From assembly GCF_027247405.1 (NCBI RefSeq), contig NZ_CP097463.1:2604001-2668000 (forward strand): a stretch of 64,000 nucleotides of DNA, written 5' to 3'. Position 1 is the stretch's first letter. Every line of letters begins with the position of its first letter. The translations under genes were made by a program, and so were the position numbers. This DNA comes from Jatrophihabitans cynanchi (GTDB taxonomy: Bacteria; Actinomycetota; Actinomycetes; Mycobacteriales; Jatrophihabitantaceae). Below the pieces are notes generated by a model, which saw only the letters and a list, made by a program, of their open reading frames with translations, did not search any database and had not been told where the DNA came from. Positions 53,611 to 60,198 of the stretch are shown piece after piece.

Positions 53611-53639
53611 CTCAAGCCGGGACGGGTGCTGGCCGATGG
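53611..53639 (+). promoter_or_regulatory. FliA-type promoter of flgN-flgK-flgL-fliW-csrA
   Basis: CTCA (53611-53614), 17 bases, GCCGATGG (53632-53639). The -10 box ends seven bases before the flgN ATG, so a leaderless mRNA is predicted. The rest of the 296-base fliA-flgN gap (53351-53610) is AT-richer than its surroundings, especially 53445-53550, and probably holds the fliA promoter; I cannot place its boxes. Confidence 0.65.
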
Positions 53640-53646
53640 TGCAGGC

Positions 53647-54168
53647 ATGCTGAACCCCCGCGCCGCTGACCCCACCGACCACGCCGACCCCTTCGCCGGT
53701 GTCGTCGCTGTGTTGTGGAGCGAGCGCGAGATCCTCGAACGAGTGCTGTTCGCCCTCACCACGGAGCGGCTGATCCTGGAGTCGGGACAGACCCGCTGGC
53801 TGGCGCGCGCCGACCGGCAGCTTCAGGACGCGCTCGAGGTGCTCCGCACCGGCGAGGTGCTCCGGTCCGCCGAGGTGCAGGCCCTTGCCGACCAGCTGAA
53901 CCTGCCGTTCGAGACGAACCTGGCCGGGCTGGCCTCGATCGCGCCCGAGCCGTGGCCCTACGTGCTGAACGAGCACCGCACGGCGCTGCGCGGCCTGGTC
54001 GCCGAGATCGACTCGGCCACCACTGACATCCGTCGTCTGCTCCACGCGGGTGCGCAGGCGATCGGCGAGACCCTCGACCGGCTCGGCGACGCGTTCAGCG
54101 CGTACACCGCCGACGGCGGGGTTGCCACGTTCCCGGCCCGCCCGATCTTCATCGACGAGCAGGCCTGA
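53647..54168 (+). CDS. flgN: flagellar export chaperone FlgN
   Basis: 173 residues from ATG 53647. FlgN escorts FlgK and FlgL to the export gate. It is mostly helical: FAGVVAVLWSEREILERVLFALTTERLIL is the typical FlgN first helix pattern (LxxExxxLexLLxxLxxExxxL). Helices at about 75-95 and 120-155 follow. It is directly upstream of flgK (two bases), the standard arrangement. The frame is open upstream, but the promoter lies there. Confidence 0.88.
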   Translation: MLNPRAADPTDHADPFAGVVAVLWSEREILERVLFALTTERLILESGQTRWLARADRQLQDALEVLRTGEVLRSAEVQALADQLNLPFETNLAGLASIAPEPWPYVLNEHRTALRGLVAEIDSATTDIRRLLHAGAQAIGETLDRLGDAFSAYTADGGVATFPARPIFIDEQA

Positions 54169-54170
54169 GT

Positions 54171-55529
54171 ATGTCCTCGACCTTCGGCGGCATCCAGCAG
54201 GCGACGAACTCCATCGGCGCCGCGCGGTACGGCCTGGAGATCGTGTCGCAGAACATCGCCAACGCGAACACGCCGGGCTACACCCGGCAGGCCTCCCAGC
54301 AGGCCACGGTCGACGCCGTAGCCGGCGTCCCGACGCTGTACACCAAGCCGGCCGGTCCCGGCGGCGTCCAGATCACCGGCACTGCCCGGCTGAACGACCC
54401 CGTCCTGGACGCCCGCTCACGCACCGAGCACGCCCGCAGCGGGCTGGCCGACACCAACGCTGCCGCGCTGTCCTCGATCGAGTCGCTGTTCCCCGAGCCG
54501 AGCGACAACGGCCTGTCCGAGCAGCTCAACGCGTTCTGGAAGGCGTGGACTCCGGTCGCGAACGACCCCGGGTCGCAGGCGCCGCGCTCGGTGCTGCTGC
54601 AGCGTGCCGCGACGGTCGCCAGCACCCTGAACGCGATGAGCACCTCGCTCAGCGACGTGGCCGACAGCGCCACCCAGTCACTGACCCAGGGCATCGACGC
54701 CGTCAACTCGGCAGCCACCCAACTCGGCAACATCAACGGGCAGATCGCCGTCGCCGCCGCCACGGGGGCCAACGCCAACTCGCTGATGGACCAGCGCGAC
54801 CAGCTGCTCGACCAGCTCAGCACGATGGTCGGGGGCGTCGCCACGATCAACGCGAACGGCTCGGCCGACGTCGTGGTCGGCGGGCAGTCCCTGGTCTCCG
54901 GCGTGACTGTGAACGCGATGGCCTTCAATGCCGGCACCAACACGGTGAGTGTCGGCGGCACGGCCGTCACGCTCGTCAACGGCAGCGCCTCGGCCTTCCT
55001 GTCCACGCTCGTCACCACCGTCCCCGCCTACCAGGCGCAACTGGACACCGTCGCGAACACGCTCGCGGCGACCGTCAACGCCGGTCAGGCGGCGGGCTAC
55101 GACCTCGCCGGTAACGCCGGTGGGCCGCTGTTCGGCGGCACCGGCGCGGCGAACCTCTCGGTGATCATCACCGACCCCACGCTGGTGGCGGCCTCGAGCA
55201 CCCCCGGGGGCAACCTGGACGGCTCGAACGCGCTCACCCTGTCCGGCAAGGGCGCGGAAAGCACGTCCGCCGACGCGCTGTACACCAAGCTCGTCGGCAA
55301 CATCGGCTCGTCCACGGCACTGGCCAAGCAGCAGCAGACCACCCAGTCGTCGGTGACGGCCAGTGTCGACGCGCTGCGCACCTCGGTCTCCGGGGTCAGC
55401 TACGACGAGGAGGTCAGCAACATGTTGACCTTCCAGCGGTCCTACCAGGCGTCCTCGCGCGTGCTCACCACGCTGGACGACCTGCTCGACACCTTGATCA
55501 ACCACACCGGATTGGTGGGCAGGGGCTGA
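54171..55529 (+). CDS. flgK: flagellar hook-associated protein 1, FlgK
   Basis: 452 residues. The first hook-filament junction protein. N-terminus: ATNSIGAARYGLEIVSQNIA then NANTPGYTRQ. Coiled-coil D1: LGNINGQIAVAAATGANANSLM then DQRDQLLDQLSTMVGG. C-terminus: GVSYDEEVSNMLTFQRSYQA then SSRVLTTLDDLLDTLIN, a signature of FlgK. It is shorter than the enteric protein (about 547), lacking outer domains. Lies between flgN and flgL. Confidence 0.98.
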   Translation: MSSTFGGIQQATNSIGAARYGLEIVSQNIANANTPGYTRQASQQATVDAVAGVPTLYTKPAGPGGVQITGTARLNDPVLDARSRTEHARSGLADTNAAALSSIESLFPEPSDNGLSEQLNAFWKAWTPVANDPGSQAPRSVLLQRAATVASTLNAMSTSLSDVADSATQSLTQGIDAVNSAATQLGNINGQIAVAAATGANANSLMDQRDQLLDQLSTMVGGVATINANGSADVVVGGQSLVSGVTVNAMAFNAGTNTVSVGGTAVTLVNGSASAFLSTLVTTVPAYQAQLDTVANTLAATVNAGQAAGYDLAGNAGGPLFGGTGAANLSVIITDPTLVAASSTPGGNLDGSNALTLSGKGAESTSADALYTKLVGNIGSSTALAKQQQTTQSSVTASVDALRTSVSGVSYDEEVSNMLTFQRSYQASSRVLTTLDDLLDTLINHTGLVGRG

Positions 55530-55530
55530 C

Positions 55531-56412
55531 ATGCGCGTCACCGAATCCTCCGCGAGCTACGGCGCGCTGGCCGGGCTGCAGTCCAGCGCCGCCCGGCTGG
55601 CGTCACTGCAGGCCAAGCTGTCCAGCGGCAAGCAGATCACCGCGCCCTCGGACGACCCGTCCGGCACGGTCCGGGCGCTGCAGTTGCGCGGCGACCTGCA
55701 GCGCAACAACGCCTACACCGACAGCGCCACCGACGCGATCGCCTGGATGTCCACCGCGGACTCGGCGTACTCGCAGATGGTCACGCTGACCCAGAGTGCG
55801 CGCACGCTCGTCGTCCAGGGCTTGAACACCGGGGCGAGCACCGGCTCGTCGGCGGGCGCGATCGCCGACCAGATCGACGCGCTGCGCACTTCGCTGCTCT
55901 CGGTGGCGAACACGACGTACAACGGTCGCCCCGTCTTCGGCGGGACGACGAGTGGTTCGGTCGCATACGACAACGGGGGCAACTACATGGGCGACAGCGG
56001 CACGGTGAACCGGACGGTAGGGCCACAGGCCACGGTGCAGATCAACCAGAACGGCCCCGCCGTGTTCGGGCCGGCCGGCGGGGACCTGTTCAGCCTGCTC
56101 AGCTCCGTCTCCGCCAACCTGCGCAGCAACAACACCACGGCACTGTCCGGCCAGCTGGCCGACCTCGACACCGCGATCGGCCGGATGAGCGCCGCGCAGG
56201 CGAGCGAGGGGGCGGCGTACCAGCGGGTACAGGTCGCGCAGTCCGCGCAGAGCTCGACCAAGCTCTCGGTCACCTCGCAGCTGTCCGAGCTGCAGGACAT
56301 CGACCTCGCCGACATCGCGGTCCAGGTCACCACCGCGAGTACCAACTACCAGGCCGCGCTGCAGACGACGGCGAACATCCGTCAGCTCTCGCTGCTCAAC
56401 TTCCTCTCCTGA
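55531..56412 (+). CDS. flgL: flagellar hook-associated protein 3, FlgL
   Basis: 293 residues. The second junction protein, flagellin-like. N-terminus LQSSAARLASLQAKLSSGKQ then ITAPSDDPSGTVRALQLR; middle FGGTTSGSVAYDNGGNYMGD; C-terminus DIDLADIAVQVTTASTNYQA then ALQTTANIRQLSLLNFL. It begins one base after the flgK stop region. Its GKQITxPSDDP motif matches FlgL rather than flagellin. Confidence 0.97.
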   Translation: MRVTESSASYGALAGLQSSAARLASLQAKLSSGKQITAPSDDPSGTVRALQLRGDLQRNNAYTDSATDAIAWMSTADSAYSQMVTLTQSARTLVVQGLNTGASTGSSAGAIADQIDALRTSLLSVANTTYNGRPVFGGTTSGSVAYDNGGNYMGDSGTVNRTVGPQATVQINQNGPAVFGPAGGDLFSLLSSVSANLRSNNTTALSGQLADLDTAIGRMSAAQASEGAAYQRVQVAQSAQSSTKLSVTSQLSELQDIDLADIAVQVTTASTNYQAALQTTANIRQLSLLNFLS

Positions 56413-56423
56413 TCGGGCGGACA

Positions 56424-56816
56424 ATGACGACGATGATGGAACGCACCCGGCAACTGCACTTCGTGGAGCCGCTCCCCGGTTTCGCGGGCGAGGACGAGTA
56501 CACGCTCGAGCCGATCGACCCGCGCGGGCTGCTGTTCTCGTTGCGCGCCGTGAACGAGCCGAGCCTGCGCTTCGTCCTGACGCCGGCGGACGCCTTCTTC
56601 GACGACTACCACCCGGACGTCGCCGGCGCGGTTGCGCCGGTGCTGGGCGGCGAGGACATCTCGCTGCTGCTGGTGCTGACGCTCGGGGCCGGGCTGGCCG
56701 ACGCCACCGCGAACCTGCGCGCCCCGATCGCCGTTTCCGCGTCCACCGGGCGGGCGGTCCAGGTCGTCATCGACGACGAGACGCTCCCGATGCGTGAACG
56801 GATCGTCCGCCAGTAG
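56424..56816 (+). CDS. fliW: flagellar assembly factor FliW
   Basis: 130 residues. FliW binds flagellin and, when free, binds CsrA and relieves repression of flagellin translation. The family pattern is visible: an N-terminal HFVEPLPGFAGEDEYTLEPI (FxxGlxGFexxxxfxL), PSLRFVLTPADAFFDDY, VAPVLGGEDISLLLVLTL and TANLRAPIAVSASTGRAVQVVID (NLxAPIvin). It is followed 20 bases later by csrA, the classical fliW-csrA pair, and lies in the flgN transcript. Confidence 0.95.
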   Translation: MTTMMERTRQLHFVEPLPGFAGEDEYTLEPIDPRGLLFSLRAVNEPSLRFVLTPADAFFDDYHPDVAGAVAPVLGGEDISLLLVLTLGAGLADATANLRAPIAVSASTGRAVQVVIDDETLPMRERIVRQ

Positions 56817-56836
56817 TCATGGCCTAGGCTCGTGGG

Positions 56837-57085
56837 GTGCTGATCCTTACCCGGCGCGTCGGCGAGAGCGTCATCGTCGGCGACGACATCGTCATCTCGG
56901 TCATCGAGGTGCGCGGTGACGCCGTGCGGATCGGTATCCAGGCACCCCGCTCGGTCAGCGTGCACCGCGAAGAGGTGTACCTGGAGCTGCAGCGCGCCAA
57001 CGAGCAGGCAGCGTCCGCCAGCGACGCCGCGATCGGCGCGGCGGTCGAGGAGCTGATGGGCGAGGACCAGCCCGAGCGCGACTGA
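56837..57085 (+). CDS. csrA: translational regulator CsrA
   Basis: 82 residues, GTG start. A dimeric RNA-binding protein that recognises GGA in hairpin loops. The core [20 protein letters not shown] and [21 protein letters not shown] is intact, with Arg6, Arg7 and the RNA-contacting Arg44 in place. A C-terminal extension of about 25 residues ([18 protein letters not shown]) is the type through which FliW contacts CsrA allosterically in Gram-positives. The flagellin leaders in this window are its likely targets. Confidence 0.97.
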   Translation: MLILTRRVGESVIVGDDIVISVIEVRGDAVRIGIQAPRSVSVHREEVYLELQRANEQAASASDAAIGAAVEELMGEDQPERD

Positions 57086-57153
57086 CGCCCGAGCCCGGCG
57101 GTGCGCGATACTGGCCGGGAGCCGTCGCCCGCCGAGCACGTCAGGAGACCTTG

Positions 57154-58179
57154 ATGCCCATCGCCACTCCCGAGATCTACGCCGACATGCTGGACCGCGC
57201 CCGGGACGGCGGGTTCGCGTACCCGGCGATCAACGTCACCTCGTCCGAGACCGTGAACGCCGCGCTCCGCGGCTTCGCCGACGCCGGCAGCGACGGCATC
57301 ATCCAGATCTCCACCGGTGGTGCCGAGTTCGCCTCCGGCACGCACGTGAAGAACATGGTCGCCGGGGCGGTAGCGCTGGCCGAGTTCGCGCACTTGATCG
57401 CCGACAAGTACCCGGTCAACGTCGCGCTGCACACCGACCACTGCCCCAAGGACAAGCTGGACGGCTACGTGCGGCCACTGCTCGCGATCTCGGCTGAGCG
57501 GGTGGGTGCGGGCCGGCCGCCGCTGTTCCAGTCGCACATGTGGGACGGCTCGGCGATCGAGCTGGAGGAGAACCTGCAGATCGCCGCGGAGCTGCTGGCG
57601 AAGGCGGCCGCGGCCAAGATCGTGCTCGAGCTGGAGATCGGCGTCGTCGGCGGTGAGGAGGACGGGGTCGTCGGCGAGATGAACGAGAAGCTGTACACGA
57701 CTCCTGGTGACGCGCTGCGCACCGCCGAGGTGCTCGGGACCGGCGAGAAGGGCCGCTACCTGCTCGCCGCCACGTTCGGCAACGTGCACGGGGTGTACAA
57801 GCCCGGCAACGTCAAGCTGCGCCCGTCCATCCTCAAGGACCTGCAGGACGAGGTCGGCGCGAAGGTCGGCCGGGAGAAACCCTTCGAACTGGTCTTCCAC
57901 GGCGGCTCCGGCTCGGCTCTGGAGGAGATCCGCGAGGCCGTGTCCTACGGCGTCGTGAAGATGAACGTCGACACCGACACCCAGTACGCGTTCACCCGCG
58001 AGGTCGCCGGCCACATGTTCACCAACTACGACGGCGTGCTCAAGGTCGACGGCGAGGTCGGCAACAAGAAGGCGTACGACCCGCGGGCCTACCTCAAGCT
58101 GGCCGAGACCGGGATGGCCGCGCGCGTGCAGCAGGCCTGCGAGGATCTGCTCTCGGCCGGGACCTCGCCGGCGGCCTGA
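57154..58179 (+). CDS. fba: class II fructose-bisphosphate aldolase
   Basis: 341 residues from ATG 57154, preceded by CAGGAGACC. Cleaves fructose-1,6-bisphosphate to dihydroxyacetone phosphate and glyceraldehyde-3-phosphate; zinc enzyme of glycolysis and gluconeogenesis. Signature LHTDHCPKDKLDGYVRPLL (zinc His), LEIGVVGGEEDGV, ATFGNVHGVYKPGNVKLRP, VFHGGSGS and VVKMNVDTDTQYAF are all present. Long (class IIA-like) type, as in Mycobacterium Fba. It is not related to the motility genes before it. Confidence 0.98.
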   Translation: MPIATPEIYADMLDRARDGGFAYPAINVTSSETVNAALRGFADAGSDGIIQISTGGAEFASGTHVKNMVAGAVALAEFAHLIADKYPVNVALHTDHCPKDKLDGYVRPLLAISAERVGAGRPPLFQSHMWDGSAIELEENLQIAAELLAKAAAAKIVLELEIGVVGGEEDGVVGEMNEKLYTTPGDALRTAEVLGTGEKGRYLLAATFGNVHGVYKPGNVKLRPSILKDLQDEVGAKVGREKPFELVFHGGSGSALEEIREAVSYGVVKMNVDTDTQYAFTREVAGHMFTNYDGVLKVDGEVGNKKAYDPRAYLKLAETGMAARVQQACEDLLSAGTSPAA

Positions 58180-58258
58180 CGCCCCTCACGCGGTGGGTCC
58201 GTCCCGCTGGTGACCGGTCTGGCGCGTCCAGCCAGTCGCCGGGCGGGGCAAGCAGGAC

Positions 58259-58327
58259 TCAGCCGGCCGGCGCGAACGCCAAGCCGGCCACCGCGGCCAG
58301 CGCGACGCTGCCGATGAGCTGGCCGCA
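58259..58327 (-). pseudogene. hydrophobic C-terminal remnant, probably of a membrane protein
   Basis: About 22 codons ending at 58259 read GQLIGSVALAAVAGLAFAPAG, a single membrane-helix-like end with a normal stop. Upstream the sequence changes to non-coding and then to a TetR tail on the other strand. It may be the last helix of a transporter once divergent from that regulator. The identification is weak. Confidence 0.4.
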
Positions 58328-58361
58328 CGTTCGGCCTTGTCGTGGCGTTCGATCAGCGGTC

Positions 58362-58517
58362 CTGCCGCCGGAGCAGTTCCCGAACCTCGTCGCCTGCGCG
58401 AGCGCGCTGACCGGGTGCGAGGACGAGCAGGCGTACTGCGAATTCGGCGTCGACCTGTTCGTGTCGGGGGCCGGCCGATTGCAGGCCGCGCGCAAGCGGC
58501 AGAATCGCACGGCATGA
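58362..58517 (+). pseudogene. C-terminal remnant of a TetR-family regulator
   Basis: About 50 codons read LPPEQFPNLVACASALTGCE then EFGVDLFVSGAGRL, which fits the end of TetR-type ligand-binding domains (FPxLxALAxxLxxxDxxxxFEFGLDxLLxGL). The DNA-binding domain and most of the protein are gone. The stop TGA overlaps the ATG of the DUF3151 gene. The 334-base fba-DUF3151 gap holds only this and the opposite-strand remnant. Confidence 0.65.
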
Positions 58518-58924
58518 CCGACGCGTTCAACCTGATGGCCCAGCCGACGCGGCTGCCCGAGGACCCCGCCGTCGCGCGGCTGGAGGCGGGAGAGGACGCG
58601 AGCGCCGTGGCCGCCGCCCTTCCCGCGTCCTGTACCGCGTGGGCGACGCTCGCCGAGACGGCGCTGGCCGCCGGCAGGACGGTCGAGGGCTACGCCTACG
58701 CAAGGACCGGATACCACCGCGGCCTGGACGCGCTGCGCCGCGCGGGCTGGAAGGGCAACGGCCCGGTGCCCTGGGCCCATGAGCCGAACCGCGGCTTCCT
58801 GCGGGCGCTGCACGCGTTGGGCCGGGCCGCCGGTGCGATCGGCGAGCAAGACGAGGCCGCCCGCTGCGCCCAGCTCCTCGCCGACTGCGACCCCGAGGCC
58901 GTCCGGTACCTCGCGGCCGGCTGA
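58514..58924 (+). CDS. DUF3151 family protein
   Basis: 136 residues from ATG 58514. The family is confined to actinobacteria and commonly lies next to fba, as here. Conserved features seen are AVAAALPASCTAWATLAETALAAG, a WKGNGPVPWAHEPNRGFLRAL segment and LADCDPEAVRYL at the end. It looks like an all-helical TPR-like soluble protein. Function unknown. Its ATG overlaps the stop of the TetR remnant, so its present upstream sequence was probably created by the deletion. Confidence 0.92.
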   Translation: MTDAFNLMAQPTRLPEDPAVARLEAGEDASAVAAALPASCTAWATLAETALAAGRTVEGYAYARTGYHRGLDALRRAGWKGNGPVPWAHEPNRGFLRALHALGRAAGAIGEQDEAARCAQLLADCDPEAVRYLAAG

Positions 58925-58980
58925 CGTCTCGCCCCGTTCCGCTCGCCCGACCATGTGACGGGTGTCCGCTGAGGCCGTCC

Positions 58981-59020
58981 GTCATGCGATCACGGTGCCC
59001 GGGCACCGCGATCGCATGAC
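58981..59020. repeat. 40-base palindrome, GTCATGCGAT family
   Basis: GTCATGCGATCACGGTGCCC (58981-59000) is followed directly by its inverted copy (59001-59020) with one mismatch. It lies between the DUF3151 gene and the lipoprotein gene. It shares its outer ends with the palindrome at 62937-62976. Possible terminator or protein-binding site; no T-run. Confidence 0.85.
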
Positions 59021-59121
59021 AGTGCGCGGCCGGGCGATCCGGGACACCGGCCCCATCCGCTCGGGACACCTCGGCCGCGATCCTGACCCGACGAACCGCA
59101 CTCGTCCGGGAGGGACCGCAC

Positions 59122-60105
59122 ATGATCACCGAACACATCCGCAGGCCGCGGCGGGCCGTCGCCGCGGCCACGCTCGCCATCGGCGCGCTGGCGCTGGCGG
59201 CGTGCAGCAGCAGCGCGAACGGCGGGACGCACGCCGCGCACACCTCGGCCGGTCAGACGTCGGCCCCGGCACCGGCCGGTTCGGCGCCGAGCTCGCCCGC
59301 GCCGGCGACCTCCGACTCGTCCCCAGCGGCGAGCGACAATGCCCTGTCGGTGACGGCCACCGACTCGGCTGCGGCGATGAGCTTCGACATCAGCGGAACG
59401 CCGCACGCCGGCCTGGTCACGATCACGCTGCAGAACACCGGCAAGTACGCGCACGAGATGGGGTTGGCGCGCACCAAGCCCGGCGTCACCCTGGCGCAGG
59501 TGAAGGCCGCGCTGATGAAGGGCGATGAGGCGAAGGCCAAGGCACTGCAGGTGGATCCGGACCACGAGATCTCGGCCCCCGCGATCGTCGGGCCGGGCCT
59601 CACCGAGCAGGTCACCGTGCCGCTCCTGGCGGGCCACTACATCGTCACGTGTTTCCTGCCCGGGCCGGACGGCATGCCGCACGTGGCCATGGGCATGATC
59701 GACGAGTTCACCGTCACCGACGGCGCCGGTGCCGACCAGCCGCCGGCGAGCGACGGCACGATCACCTTGACGGACAAGGCGATCACGCTTCCCGACGGCT
59801 TCACCGGAAGCGGCACGTTCACCGTCACCAACACCGGCACGGCGGCCCACGACTTCAGCGTCGCGAGCCTGAAGTCGGCAGGCTCGCTCGGCGCGTACTT
59901 CCAGTGCGTCGCCGGCAGCTTCGGCAAGGGCACCCCGATCGACGCCTGCCCCGGCACCCTGGCAGGTGGCGTCACCGCGCTCGCTCCGGGCGCCAGCGCC
60001 TACGTCACGATCCAGCTGGCGCCGGGCCATTACGGCTACGTATCCACCCAGGGGGACGGCAAGGACTTCCAGGCCGGCCTGAACGGCGAGTTCGAGGTCG
60101 CCTGA
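59122..60105 (+). CDS. two-domain lipoprotein with cupredoxin-like features
   Basis: 327 residues. Lipobox ALAAC (Cys28), then a Ser/Ala/Pro-rich spacer to about 72. Two similar beta-rich domains follow (about 73-205 and 210-327). Each has a repeat of VTITLQNTGKYAHEMGLA / FTVTNTGTAAHDFSVASL and ends in GHYIVTCFLPGPDGMPHVAMGM / GHYGYVSTQGDGKDFQAGL. This layout recalls cupredoxin-like domains, with a possible copper-type His/Cys/Met set in the first domain only. The ligands are unproven. It is followed by a histidine kinase gene after 93 bases and may be part of that sensory unit. Confidence 0.75.
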   Translation: MITEHIRRPRRAVAAATLAIGALALAACSSSANGGTHAAHTSAGQTSAPAPAGSAPSSPAPATSDSSPAASDNALSVTATDSAAAMSFDISGTPHAGLVTITLQNTGKYAHEMGLARTKPGVTLAQVKAALMKGDEAKAKALQVDPDHEISAPAIVGPGLTEQVTVPLLAGHYIVTCFLPGPDGMPHVAMGMIDEFTVTDGAGADQPPASDGTITLTDKAITLPDGFTGSGTFTVTNTGTAAHDFSVASLKSAGSLGAYFQCVAGSFGKGTPIDACPGTLAGGVTALAPGASAYVTIQLAPGHYGYVSTQGDGKDFQAGLNGEFEVA

Positions 60106-60198
60106 GCCGGTTTGTCCCGGGTGGGCCGCGCGGAGGGGACGCGGCCCGCCCGGGCCATCGCTCGACCATTGCTGACAACCGCACCCAGGAGTGCTTGC

